Origin: Eubacterium sp.
GTDB lineage: Bacteria > Bacillota > Clostridia > Lachnospirales > Lachnospiraceae
Assembly (NCBI GenBank): GCA_017433825.1
Contig: JAFRGL010000025.1
Span: 62,001-126,000 of the forward strand
Reading direction: 5' to 3'
DNA length: 64,000 nt
The stretch's first letter is position 1; each line of letters opens with the position of its first letter. Under the pieces are notes generated by a model that saw only the letters and a program-made list of their open reading frames with translations, did no database searches and was not told where the DNA came from. Of this stretch, positions 36,871-45,859 are shown piece by piece. A program made the position numbers and the translations under genes.

Positions 36871-36884
36871 GGAGGCGGCGTTTT

Positions 36885-38006
36885 ATGGAAAAGAAACAAA
36901 GCGGATTCGCTGCCTCATTTAAAAAACATTACCTCGGCTACATCATTTTCGGGTTCCTGATTTCACTTCTGCCCATTGCGACAAAAGCAGGCGTGCTCAA
37001 AACCTCCATGATCGGTATCGTGGGCGGAACCATTATTTATTCAATTGTAGCCCAGGGCCTGAACATCAACCTCGGCTTCGCCGGACTGACATCCCTCGGT
37101 ACAGCGGGCTTCATGGGCCTTGGTGCCTATGCTTCGGCCTTCTTCACAGAAAACCTGGGATGGAAATGGGAAGCCGCACTGATTGTTTCCATAGCCATCT
37201 GCGTACTTTTGGGATTGGTCGTCGGACTGATATCCCTGAGGGTGGAAGGCCTGTATCTGGGTATTATCACCTTGTGTATTGCTGAAATATTCCGGAAAAC
37301 CTTCGAGGAACTGGATCCGATTACCGGCGGTTATCAGGGTAAAAGTGCTTCCTTCCCCACCATTTTCTTCGGAGGCTGGAAGCTGAACCAGATTCAGAAC
37401 TACGTTCTGCTTGCCATCATCATGGTTATCATGATGATCCTGACCTACAACCTGGTACACGGCCAGATCGGCCGTGCCATGCATGCGATGAGGGGTTCAA
37501 CCTCCGCCGCGCAGGCCATGGGTATTTCACTGTTTAAATACCGTCTGATGGCTTTCGCGCTTTCCACCGGTTATGCGGCACTCGGCGGCGTGCTTTACGT
37601 ACATTTCTTCAGGTTTGTATATCCGTCCACCTGGACGCTGGTATTGTCCCTGAATATTGTCGCCATGGTAGTTATCGGCGGTTCCCGGACTATTTTCGGA
37701 CCTTTCCTGGGTGCGGTTATCGTTTATTCCCTGCAGGACCTTGTTATCAAGAGAATCCCGGTTATCGGTGACCTGAACGGTATTTCCTATATCATTTCCG
37801 GCGTGCTGATTATCCTGGTAGTCATGTTCTATCCCAAGGGCGTTATCAACTTCTTCAGCTCGATTGGAGAGAGGGTAAGCAAGTCCAAAGAAGCAAAAGC
37901 CGCAGCTGCCGCTGCAGTACAGACAGAAGCAGGTGCCCCGGCACAGCTGGAGGCACAGGCTGATACAGAGACGGAATCTGAAAAGGAGGAGAACGGCAAT
38001 GAGTGA
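36885..38006 (+). CDS. livM: Branched-chain amino acid-type ABC permease LivM
   Basis: A 373-residue polytopic membrane protein pairing with LivH. NINLGFAGLTSLGTAGFMGL and GRAMHAMRGSTSAAQAMGI are the family signatures. The C terminus carries a 45-residue Ala- and Glu-rich cytoplasmic tail not common in the family. AAGGAGG precedes the ATG. The end overlaps livG by 8 bases. Confidence 0.92.
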   Translation: MEKKQSGFAASFKKHYLGYIIFGFLISLLPIATKAGVLKTSMIGIVGGTIIYSIVAQGLNINLGFAGLTSLGTAGFMGLGAYASAFFTENLGWKWEAALIVSIAICVLLGLVVGLISLRVEGLYLGIITLCIAEIFRKTFEELDPITGGYQGKSASFPTIFFGGWKLNQIQNYVLLAIIMVIMMILTYNLVHGQIGRAMHAMRGSTSAAQAMGISLFKYRLMAFALSTGYAALGGVLYVHFFRFVYPSTWTLVLSLNIVAMVVIGGSRTIFGPFLGAVIVYSLQDLVIKRIPVIGDLNGISYIISGVLIILVVMFYPKGVINFFSSIGERVSKSKEAKAAAAAAVQTEAGAPAQLEAQADTETESEKEENGNE

Positions 38007-38889
38007 TAATATTCTCCGCGAAGACGAAGTTCTGAAAATAGATAATCTCTCCATGCATTTCGGCGGACTGAAGGCTGTTGACCAGCTTTCCTTCACCATC
38101 AGGAAAAATGAAATATTCGGTCTTATCGGCCCCAACGGCGCCGGCAAGACCACCGTATTCAACTGTATTACACAGTTCTACAAACCCACGGCAGGCAATG
38201 TGGTTTTCCGCAACAACAAGGATGATGTCCAGAGCCTTATCGGCGTGAAGGTACACGACGTTATCCGCAAGGGCCTGGTACGTACCTTCCAGAACGTGGA
38301 GCTGATTCCCGAGCTGTCCCTGATTGACAATGTCATGATTGGCGCACATATTGAATTCAAAGCCGGCCTCGTTTCCCAGTTCCTGAAACTACCGAATGCC
38401 CGGAGAGAAGAGCGCGCCATCCGTGAAAAAGCGGAAAAATCCCTTGCCTTTATGGGTATCGCAGACCTTAAGGATCAGCAGGCAGGCGGACAGCCTTACG
38501 GCGTCCGTAAAAAGGTGGAGATTGCCCGTACACTGATGTGCGACCCGAAGCTTATCATCCTGGATGAGCCGGCCGCAGGCCTGAACGATACCGAGACCAT
38601 GCAGCTTGCGGAAAACATCCGCCGTATCCGTGACGAATACGACTGCACCATTCTTCTGGTAGAGCACGACATGCGTCTGGTTATGAGCATCTGCGACCGT
38701 ATCTGCGCCATTTCTTTCGGTAAATTCCTTGCACTGGGAACGCCTGCAGAAATCCAGGCCAATGCCCAGGTACAGGAAGCATACCTCGGTGAAAAGGAAG
38801 CGGAAGCGGAAAAGGATATGGAAGCGAAAGAGCCTGCCAAATCCGTTGTGGAACAGTTCAAAGACAACTTACTTGGAAAGGAGCAGTAA
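37999..38889 (+). CDS. livG: ABC transporter ATP-binding protein LivG
   Basis: A 296-residue ATPase. Walker A is GPNGAGKTTVFN, the signature region GGQPYGVRKKVEIARTL, Walker B LIILDEPAAGL, and the switch histidine follows in VEHDMRLVM. A charged 35-residue C-terminal tail follows the LivG core. The ATG at 37999 has AAGGAGG upstream; upstream in-frame ATG at 37933 lies deep inside livM. One of two ATPases powering the importer. Confidence 0.93.
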   Translation: MSDNILREDEVLKIDNLSMHFGGLKAVDQLSFTIRKNEIFGLIGPNGAGKTTVFNCITQFYKPTAGNVVFRNNKDDVQSLIGVKVHDVIRKGLVRTFQNVELIPELSLIDNVMIGAHIEFKAGLVSQFLKLPNARREERAIREKAEKSLAFMGIADLKDQQAGGQPYGVRKKVEIARTLMCDPKLIILDEPAAGLNDTETMQLAENIRRIRDEYDCTILLVEHDMRLVMSICDRICAISFGKFLALGTPAEIQANAQVQEAYLGEKEAEAEKDMEAKEPAKSVVEQFKDNLLGKEQ

Positions 38890-39609
38890 ATGGCAGAAAC
38901 AGCATTGTCCCTCGAAGGGCTGAAGGTTTCCTACGGGCCTATCGAAGCCGTTAAAGGCATTGATATGACCGTGCCGGATGGTTCTGTTGTAGCGCTCCTG
39001 GGTGCCAACGGTGCCGGCAAGACCAGTACGCTTCAGACCATTTCCGGTCTGGTAGCGGCTTCCGGCGGCCATATCAAATATTACGGCAGGGATATTACCA
39101 ATATGGACCCGGAAAAGATTACTGCCCTCGGTATCGCACAGTCGCCCGAAGGAAGACAGATCTTTTCAGACCTTACCGTAACGGAAAACCTGCAGATTGG
39201 CGCTTTTACCGTTAAGGATCGTAAGGTTATCCAGAACTGCTTTGAGCGTGTATACCGTCATTTTCCGATTCTTCAGGAAAGAGGAAAACAGATAGCCGGT
39301 ACACTTTCCGGCGGCGAGCTCCAGATGCTGGCCATCGGCCGTGCGCTGATGGCAAACCCGAAGGTTCTTCTTCTGGACGAGCCTTCACTGGGCCTGGCTC
39401 CTTTGATTGTACAGAATATTTTCCGTATCATTAATGAGATTAAGCATGAGGGTACAACGGTTGTCATCGTTGAGCAGAATGCGCTGCAGACCCTCAAGAT
39501 CGCAGATTACGGTTATGTCCTGGAGCTTGGCAGCATCAATATTCACGGCCCGGCCAATGAGCTGATTCATGACGAACGTCTGGTTGAAGCTTATCTGGGC
39601 AAAAACTAA
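38890..39609 (+). CDS. livF: ABC transporter ATP-binding protein LivF
   Basis: A 239-residue ATPase with Walker A GANGAGKTSTLQ, the signature LSGGELQMLAIGRAL, and LLLDEPSLGLAPL. QSPEGRQIFSDLTVTENL is the usual LivF stretch. The start directly abuts the livG stop, with AAGGAGC upstream. The heterodimer LivG-LivF drives LivH-LivM. Confidence 0.94.
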   Translation: MAETALSLEGLKVSYGPIEAVKGIDMTVPDGSVVALLGANGAGKTSTLQTISGLVAASGGHIKYYGRDITNMDPEKITALGIAQSPEGRQIFSDLTVTENLQIGAFTVKDRKVIQNCFERVYRHFPILQERGKQIAGTLSGGELQMLAIGRALMANPKVLLLDEPSLGLAPLIVQNIFRIINEIKHEGTTVVIVEQNALQTLKIADYGYVLELGSINIHGPANELIHDERLVEAYLGKN

Positions 39610-39645
39610 AGGAAACACCGTATTAAGCCTGTTTCCGTTAATCAG

Positions 39646-39669
39646 AATTTATGTATATTAACATAAATT
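39646..39669 (+). promoter_or_regulatory. Inverted repeat before the binding-protein gene
   Basis: AATTTATGT and ACATAAATT, 9-base perfect arms around six bases, 44 bases before the livK ATG. A second repeat GGAAAC/GTTTCC (39611-39636) precedes it. The lack of a T tract argues for an operator or an RNA processing site rather than a terminator; it may let livK be expressed above the permease genes. Confidence 0.45.
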
Positions 39670-39712
39670 AAAAAGTACGAAAGAGTACGCAAATTTAAAG
39701 GAGGAAAACAAA

Positions 39713-41035
39713 ATGAAAAAGAAACTGCTTGCAGTAATTCTGGCTTCTGCCATGGCGCTTTCACTTGCAGCCTGCTCAGGCGGCGGTGCAGACAGCACCA
39801 GCGAGAAGTCAGAACCCGCACAGACCAGCAGTGCAGCATCCGCTTCTTCCGCAACGGAAGAGAAGAGCGAAGAACCCGTTGCTCCGGTTGATGTCGAGAA
39901 TGCTCAGGGTGTTACCGATACCAAGGTTATCATCGCCAACACTGCTGCTACCTCAGGTGCTTACGCACCCATCGGCCTTCCCTTCCTTGCCGGTATCCAG
40001 GGCTACCTTGATATGGTTAACTCTGAAGGCGGCATCGACGGACGTGAGGTAGTATTCATCCATAAGGATGATGAATTTGCTCCCGATAAGGGCAAAGCTT
40101 ATCTTCAGGAAATGGTAGAAGACGAGAAGGTATTCGCCATCGTCGGTCACTTCGGAACTCCCGTTGTTTCCGCTACCATCGAGGATCTTGAGAACTACGG
40201 CATCCCGGCTGTTTACTTTGCAACCGGTATCGGCCAGCTGTTCAATGATCATGCAACCGACAACTCCAACGGCTTCAACATCTTCCCGGTACAGCCTCTG
40301 TACATCACTGAAGGCCAGGTTATGGTATCCCGTGCGGTAGGTACTTTCGGTGCCACCAAGATCGGTATCATCTACACCTCCGACGATGCAGGCAAGAACA
40401 TGCTTGACGGTGCCAAGAAGAAAGCTGCAGAAGTCAATGTAGAACTTGTTGAGCAGCAGGTTGCTGCCGGCGCTGCCGACGTTTCCGCTGCTGTTACCGC
40501 CATCAAGGATGCCGGCTGTGATTTCGTAATCATCGCTGCTATCCAGGCTACCATGCCCACCATCACCAAGGAAATGGCTGCCCAGGGCATGACCGTTCCG
40601 GCCATCACCACCTATGTTGACGCTTCCGTATCCGTATCCGAGCAGATCGCTGACGAAATCGCCGGCAAGTTCGACGTATACGTATCCAGCTGGAAGACCC
40701 ATGATGACGAGCACGCAGATGATCTTGCTCTGTTCGAACAGTGGGTTGACAAAGAGTACATCACCAACACTGACGCCGAGTCCGGCTGGGTTGCTGCTCA
40801 TGTATTCTGCACCGCTTTGAAGAGACTGGAAGGCAAGCCCGTAACATGGGAATCCTACATGGCTGCTCTTGAAGAAGCTCCCATCGACATCCCCTTCGGC
40901 GGCAGCATCAGCTTTGCCAACGGCGCCCGTACCGGCGTTCAGGAGATGATCCTTCGTAAGTGCGACGGCACCTCCGCTGACGGCTGGACCACAGTTGACG
41001 GCTTCCGTTCCATGGACGAACTTACTCAGCAGTAA
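39713..41035 (+). CDS. livK: Liv-type substrate-binding lipoprotein
   Basis: A 440-residue periplasmic-binding-type protein anchored as lipoprotein: signal peptide MKKKLLAVILASAMALSLAAC with lipobox Cys21. A Ser/Ala/Glu linker to about residue 70 is followed by a type I binding fold (VIIANTAATSGAYAPIGLPF, VFAIVGHFGTP). It captures substrate for LivHMGF. Strong codon bias suggests high expression, normal for binding proteins. AGGAGG precedes the ATG. The ligand cannot be read from sequence. Confidence 0.92.
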   Translation: MKKKLLAVILASAMALSLAACSGGGADSTSEKSEPAQTSSAASASSATEEKSEEPVAPVDVENAQGVTDTKVIIANTAATSGAYAPIGLPFLAGIQGYLDMVNSEGGIDGREVVFIHKDDEFAPDKGKAYLQEMVEDEKVFAIVGHFGTPVVSATIEDLENYGIPAVYFATGIGQLFNDHATDNSNGFNIFPVQPLYITEGQVMVSRAVGTFGATKIGIIYTSDDAGKNMLDGAKKKAAEVNVELVEQQVAAGAADVSAAVTAIKDAGCDFVIIAAIQATMPTITKEMAAQGMTVPAITTYVDASVSVSEQIADEIAGKFDVYVSSWKTHDDEHADDLALFEQWVDKEYITNTDAESGWVAAHVFCTALKRLEGKPVTWESYMAALEEAPIDIPFGGSISFANGARTGVQEMILRKCDGTSADGWTTVDGFRSMDELTQQ

Positions 41036-41162
41036 ATTCAATTATTACATCTGACATCATTGACGAGGCATAATAATCGGGGGTCCTTCTCAACCGAAGG
41101 GCTCCCGGTATAAATGAACATCCTTTAATTCTACTCTTTCAATTACACAAGGAGAAGCATTC

Positions 41163-42479
41163 ATGAGTTACGAAGAAAAATATATTTCCATAGAAAAGGC
41201 ACTTTCCTTTGTAAAATCAAATGATTTTATTGTTACCGGCCTCGGCGCTGCCGAAGCAGGTCTTTTCATGGAGAATTTACATACAATCGCCGACAGGGTT
41301 AAAAACGTTACCATTTCCAACTGCCTGCCCACCCATCCGTCCAAAATCTATGATCCCGAATATGTGGACAGCTTCAACGTAGACGGCTGGTTTTTTGCCC
41401 CGCAGCTGCGCAAAGCCGCATCCAACGGCAACATGGCCTACATCCCGAACCATCTGCATCTGGCAGCCACAAAGAGAATTTATCACAAGCACTGCAACAT
41501 TTATGTAGGCGCTGCCTCCATGCCGGACAAATTCGGTTATATTTCCCTGTCCCTGTCCAATACATATGAGAGAAGATTCATCGACGATGCCGACCTGGTT
41601 ATCCTCGAAGTAAACCCGAACTTCCCCTATACCCTGGGCGATGTCCAGATTCACGTTGATGAAGTTGACTATCTTGTCAGGGCTGATTACATGCCCCCCG
41701 AGACTCCGGAAGGCACCTTCAATGAGAAGGACGAAGCAATCGGCAAGCTTATTGCGGACATGGTTCCCGACGGCGCATGCATCCAGCTGGGCATCGGCGG
41801 TATCCCGAACGCAGTTACCAAACAGCTTGAAAAGAAGAATGACCTCGGCGTACACACCGAGATGATGACCACCGGCATGATGCGTCTTGCAAAAATGGGT
41901 GTTATCAACGGCAGGAAGAAACAGATTAACCGCGGCAAAATCGTGACTACATTCGCGATGGGCACACAGGAAATGTATGAATACATGCATTACAATCCGT
42001 CCATCAACCTTTACGACGGCGCATGGACCAATGATCCCTACACCATTGCACAGAATGACAACATGGTTTCTATCAATACTTCCATGGAAGTTGACTTGAC
42101 CGGCCAGTGCTGTTCCGAATCCATCGGTTCCCGTCAGTATTCCGGTTCCGGCGGCCAGGCAGATACCGCCATCGGCGCCCAGATGTCCAAAAACGGAAAA
42201 TCCATCATCGCCCTGTATTCCACCGCTATGGTAAGAGGCGCGGACGGACAGAAGCACGAAGTATCCAAGATTCAGGCCCAGCTTACCCCCGGCGCAGGCG
42301 TAACCCTTTCCAGAAATGACGTGGACCGGGTTGTTACTGAGTACGGCGTTGCGGAACTCCGCGGCACCAGCGTAAGGGATCGTGTGGCAAGACTGATTGA
42401 GATTGCCCATCCGAAATACCGTGAAGAGCTCTGGGACCAGGCTGTGGAATGCGGCATCATCGGGAAGAGATTCCTGTAA
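41163..42479 (+). CDS. CoA-transferase of the acetyl-CoA hydrolase/4-hydroxybutyrate family
   Basis: A 438-residue family I-type CoA-transferase. Motifs QLGIGGIPNAV, LGVHTEMM (Glu233, by eye at the catalytic glutamate), SINTSMEVDLTGQ and YSGSGGQADT match 4-hydroxybutyrate or butyryl-CoA:acetate CoA-transferases. It would move CoA between acetate and a short acid: either the last step of butyrate formation from the crt-bcd pathway or activation of the imported Liv substrate. Synteny favours the second; redox context the first. AAGGAG precedes the ATG; an imperfect hairpin lies in the 127-base gap before it. A strong terminator follows. Confidence 0.88.
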   Translation: MSYEEKYISIEKALSFVKSNDFIVTGLGAAEAGLFMENLHTIADRVKNVTISNCLPTHPSKIYDPEYVDSFNVDGWFFAPQLRKAASNGNMAYIPNHLHLAATKRIYHKHCNIYVGAASMPDKFGYISLSLSNTYERRFIDDADLVILEVNPNFPYTLGDVQIHVDEVDYLVRADYMPPETPEGTFNEKDEAIGKLIADMVPDGACIQLGIGGIPNAVTKQLEKKNDLGVHTEMMTTGMMRLAKMGVINGRKKQINRGKIVTTFAMGTQEMYEYMHYNPSINLYDGAWTNDPYTIAQNDNMVSINTSMEVDLTGQCCSESIGSRQYSGSGGQADTAIGAQMSKNGKSIIALYSTAMVRGADGQKHEVSKIQAQLTPGAGVTLSRNDVDRVVTEYGVAELRGTSVRDRVARLIEIAHPKYREELWDQAVECGIIGKRFL

Positions 42480-42544
42480 TTTCAGTTATTCTCCTTAAAT
42501 AATATACTAAAAGACCTGGCGGATGCTCCTTAAACCGCGCAGGG

Positions 42545-42578
42545 CGCCGGATGCGTAAAACCATCCGGCGTTTCTTTT
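42545..42578 (+). terminator. Terminator of the Liv/CoA-transferase cluster
   Basis: CGCCGGATG and CATCCGGCG arms around eight bases, then TTTCTTTT. Confidence 0.9.
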
Positions 42579-42597
42579 ATCCGTTATGTTGATACTA

Positions 42598-42644
42598 TGT
42601 TCACTTTTGACATATTTTTCTCAACCTGATTCACTTTTTGTTTG
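42598..42644 (+). promoter_or_regulatory. Repeated TTCACTTTT motifs before the TetR gene
   Basis: TTCACTTTT at 42600 and 42630, exactly 30 bases apart, the second as TGATTCAC and covering the -35 region. The reverse GTGAATCA and the ATTCA-TTTT-GTTTG pattern recur upstream of the synthase gene, so this may be the regulator's own operator. Confidence 0.45.
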
Positions 42645-42670
42645 CATTTCAAAAAAAACAGGTATAGAAT
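42642..42670 (+). promoter_or_regulatory. Promoter of tetR-leuS
   Basis: TTGCAT, 17 bases, TAGAAT, 33 bases before the start. Confidence 0.6.
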
Positions 42671-42702
42671 CAGGATAGTTTAAAGAAATGAGGTATGCCT
42701 TT

Positions 42703-43392
42703 ATGGATGCTAGTCCCTTTATCAACAAACCGAAAACCAGAAAGGGAAGGGAAACCCTGAACCGTATCGTAAGTGCGGCGGCCCAGGTGTTTTACGAGAA
42801 AGGATACCATTCCGCCTCCATCAATGACATTACAAGGCTGGCGGGTGTGGCTTCCGGAACCTTTTACGTTTATTTTGACGGTAAATACAACCTTTACAAG
42901 TTCCTGCTTCTGCAGTGCAGCCACATGATTCGAAAGCATCTGTACGAATCCACAAAAAACTGCAAGACCAGACGGGAAATGGAAGAGGTAGGCTTGCGGG
43001 AATGGCTGCGGTTTGTTGACCGCAACAAATATATGTACCACGTGATCTGGGAATCGCTGTACATCGACAAGCAGCTGTTCGTAGAGTATTATGAAAATTT
43101 TGCGAAGAACTACATCAAAGGCATGGAAGAAGCAAAAGCGAACGGTGAAATTGCGCAGGATATCGATCTTGAAGTCGTGGCCTTTACCCTTATGGGAGCT
43201 TCCAATTTCCTGGGCCTGAATTACGGGCTGTTCAAGGACGGCAGATATGACCGTGAAGAAGTTGTGCAGAGCTTTATGAAGATCCTGAACGGCGGCCTGT
43301 TTACCGGCAAAGTCGAAAAAAAGGAAATGGAAGACCTTCCTATCCGCCTGACTGTGGAATTTGACGACGAAGAAGAGGAAGAGGAAGTTTAA
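42703..43392 (+). CDS. TetR/AcrR-family regulator
   Basis: A 229-residue regulator. The N-terminal DNA-binding domain contains RIVSAAAQVFYEKGYHSASI and DITRLAGVASGTFYVYF, the TetR helix-turn-helix; the remainder is the helical ligand domain, ending in a run of acidic residues. ATG at 42703 with GAGGT upstream. It sits after the Liv/CoA-transferase cluster and shares sequence motifs with that cluster's promoter, so I infer that it controls uptake and CoA chemistry in response to an acyl-CoA or the imported compound. leuS follows after 12 bases. Confidence 0.88.
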   Translation: MDASPFINKPKTRKGRETLNRIVSAAAQVFYEKGYHSASINDITRLAGVASGTFYVYFDGKYNLYKFLLLQCSHMIRKHLYESTKNCKTRREMEEVGLREWLRFVDRNKYMYHVIWESLYIDKQLFVEYYENFAKNYIKGMEEAKANGEIAQDIDLEVVAFTLMGASNFLGLNYGLFKDGRYDREEVVQSFMKILNGGLFTGKVEKKEMEDLPIRLTVEFDDEEEEEEV

Positions 43393-43404
43393 GGAGGAAT
43401 ACAA

Positions 43405-45819
43405 ATGGCTGTACCTTTTAATCACAAAGCTGTAGAGAATAAGTGGCGGAACAACTGGGAAAAGCGCCCCGTTAACGTCAATGACGGCAAAAAGCCGAAA
43501 TATTACTGTCTGGATATGTTTCCGTATCCTTCAGGCAACGGCCTGCATGTCGGCCACTGGAGAGGCTATGTCATTTCCGACGCCTGGAGCCGTTACAAGC
43601 TGATGCAGGGGCACTATGTGATTCATCCCATGGGCTGGGATGCATTCGGCCTTCCCGCAGAGAATTATGCGATTAAAAACGGCGTGCATCCTGCTGTGTC
43701 CACCGCATCCAATATTGAGAACATCAAGCGGCAGATTAATGATATCGCCGCGCTTTACGACTGGGATATGGAGGTTAATACCACCGATCCGAATTTCTAC
43801 AAATGGACCCAGTGGATCTTTGTCCAGATGTTCAAAAAAGGCCTTGCCTACGAGAAGGAATTCCCGATTAACTGGTGTCCTTCCTGCAAGACCGGACTTG
43901 CCAATGAAGAAGTTGTCGGCGGCAGATGCGAACGCTGCGGCACGGAAGTGACCAAAAAGGATCTGCGTCAATGGATGCTTAAGATTACCGCCTATGCAGA
44001 CAGACTCCTGAACGACCTGGATACACTTGACTGGCCGGAAAAGGTTAAAAAGATGCAGACTGACTGGATCGGCAAATCCTACGGAGCGGAAGTGCATTTC
44101 CCCGTAGACGGTACGGATGAAGTCATCACGGTCTACACCACCAGGCCCGATACGCTGTACGGCGCCACCTTCATGGTGCTTTCCCCGGAACATGAGCTGG
44201 CTAAGAAGATTGCAGCGGAAGAGCAGAAGGAAGCCGTGGAGAAATACATTTTCGACGCTTCCATGAAATCCAACGTAGACCGTATGCAGGCGAAGGAGAA
44301 GACCGGCGTATTTACCGGCTCTTATGCCGTTAACCCGCTCTCAAAAACCAGAATTCCCATCTGGCTTTCCGACTACGTACTGGCTGACTACGGTACCGGC
44401 GCCATCATGTGCGTTCCTGCCCATGACGACCGTGACTTCGAGTTTGCCAAAAAGTTCGATCTGCCGATTATCCAGGTTATCGCCAAAGACGGCGTGGAAA
44501 TCGAAGACATGACCGAAGCCTATACCGAGGCTTCCGGCACCATGATTAATTCCGGAGAATGGAACGGCCTGGAGTCCGCCAGTCTGAAGGTGGAAGCCCC
44601 GGAAATGATTGAAAAGATGGGCTTCGGTAAAAAGACGGTGAACTACAAGCTTCGTGACTGGGTATTCTCCCGTCAGCGTTACTGGGGCGAGCCCATCCCG
44701 ATTATCCACTGCCCGCACTGCGGAAACGTTCCTGTTCCTGAAGAGGATCTTCCGCTGCTTCTGCCCGAGGTGGAATCCTATCAGCCCACCGGTACCGGCG
44801 AATCACCCCTTGCCGCCATTGACAGCTGGGTGAACTGCAAGTGCCCGGTCTGCGGCGCGGATGCGAAGAGGGAGACCAATACCATGCCCCAGTGGGCCGG
44901 TTCTTCCTGGTATTTCCTGCGTTATGTGGATGTCAACAATGACAAGGAGCTTGTTTCCAGGGAAAAAGCAGACAAATACCTTCCCGTGGATATGTATATC
45001 GGCGGCGTGGAGCATGCCGTACTGCATCTTCTGTATTCCAGGTTCTACACCAAGTTCCTGTATGATATCGGCGTCATCGATTTCGAAGAGCCTTTCCACA
45101 AGTTGTTCAATCAGGGCATGATTACCGGCAAGAACGGTATCAAGATGAGCAAATCAAAGGGCAATGTGGTTTCTCCGGATGATCTGGTGAATGAATACGG
45201 CTGCGACTCCTTAAGGATGTACGAGCTGTTTGTCGGACCGCCTGAACTGGATGCGGAATGGGATGACAGAGGCATAGACGGCGTCAACCGTTTCTTAAGA
45301 AGGTTTTGGAACCTCGCGCTTGACAGCATCGACGCCAAGGTGGAAGCCACGGATGAAATGAAGAAAGCCCGCGCCCGTCTTACCAGGGACGTGACTTCAA
45401 GACTTGAAAGCTTCAGCCTGAATACCGTTATTTCCGCCTTTATGGAATACAACAACAGACTGATGGATATTGCCAAGAAGGCCGGCGGCATCGATATCGA
45501 TACAGTGGAGACCTTTACCAAGCTTCTGGCTCCCTTCGCCCCGCATATAGCGGAAGAAATATGGGAGAGAGCAGGACATACGGAAACCGTATTCGCTTCG
45601 GGATGGCCTGCAGCCGATGAGAAATACCTTGTCGACGAAATGGTGGAAGTTCCGGTTCAGGTAAACGGCAAAACCAGGGCGGTTGTTTCGATTTCGAAGG
45701 ACTGTGACAAAGACACGGCCCTTGCCGCAGGAAGAGAAGCAGTGGCGGACAAGCTGACCGGTGAACTGAAGAAGGAAATCTTCGTACCGAACAAAATTAT
45801 TAACTTCGTTGTAAAATAA
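43405..45819 (+). CDS. leuS: Leucyl-tRNA synthetase
   Basis: An 804-residue class I synthetase of bacterial type. HVGH (the HIGH motif) is near residue 50, a zinc module CPSC...CERC near 160, the editing domain in the middle (TTRPDTLYGATFMVLSPEH), and KMSKSKGN near 577. Standard length for Firmicutes. No T-box leader precedes it; the only promoter seen is that of the TetR gene, so its transcription may run through the regulator. GGAGG precedes the ATG. Confidence 0.97.
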   Translation: MAVPFNHKAVENKWRNNWEKRPVNVNDGKKPKYYCLDMFPYPSGNGLHVGHWRGYVISDAWSRYKLMQGHYVIHPMGWDAFGLPAENYAIKNGVHPAVSTASNIENIKRQINDIAALYDWDMEVNTTDPNFYKWTQWIFVQMFKKGLAYEKEFPINWCPSCKTGLANEEVVGGRCERCGTEVTKKDLRQWMLKITAYADRLLNDLDTLDWPEKVKKMQTDWIGKSYGAEVHFPVDGTDEVITVYTTRPDTLYGATFMVLSPEHELAKKIAAEEQKEAVEKYIFDASMKSNVDRMQAKEKTGVFTGSYAVNPLSKTRIPIWLSDYVLADYGTGAIMCVPAHDDRDFEFAKKFDLPIIQVIAKDGVEIEDMTEAYTEASGTMINSGEWNGLESASLKVEAPEMIEKMGFGKKTVNYKLRDWVFSRQRYWGEPIPIIHCPHCGNVPVPEEDLPLLLPEVESYQPTGTGESPLAAIDSWVNCKCPVCGADAKRETNTMPQWAGSSWYFLRYVDVNNDKELVSREKADKYLPVDMYIGGVEHAVLHLLYSRFYTKFLYDIGVIDFEEPFHKLFNQGMITGKNGIKMSKSKGNVVSPDDLVNEYGCDSLRMYELFVGPPELDAEWDDRGIDGVNRFLRRFWNLALDSIDAKVEATDEMKKARARLTRDVTSRLESFSLNTVISAFMEYNNRLMDIAKKAGGIDIDTVETFTKLLAPFAPHIAEEIWERAGHTETVFASGWPAADEKYLVDEMVEVPVQVNGKTRAVVSISKDCDKDTALAAGREAVADKLTGELKKEIFVPNKIINFVVK

Positions 45820-45830
45820 ACAAAAAGAGA

Positions 45831-45859
45831 CGCAGCAGGCTTAAGCCCTGCTGCGTTTT
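45831..45859. terminator. Bidirectional terminator between leuS and the DUF1461 gene
   Basis: CGCAGCAGG and CCTGCTGCG arms with TTTT after it on the plus strand and TCTCTTTTTG after it on the minus strand. It closes both converging genes; the minus-strand stop lies inside the loop region. Confidence 0.85.

Noticed and set aside
39953..41041. 362-codon minus-strand frame under livK
   Set aside because: Antisense shadow of a strongly biased gene; no independent evidence.
41080..41110. Terminator after livK
   Set aside because: The stem has mismatches and no T tract; an attenuating role is possible but not supported.
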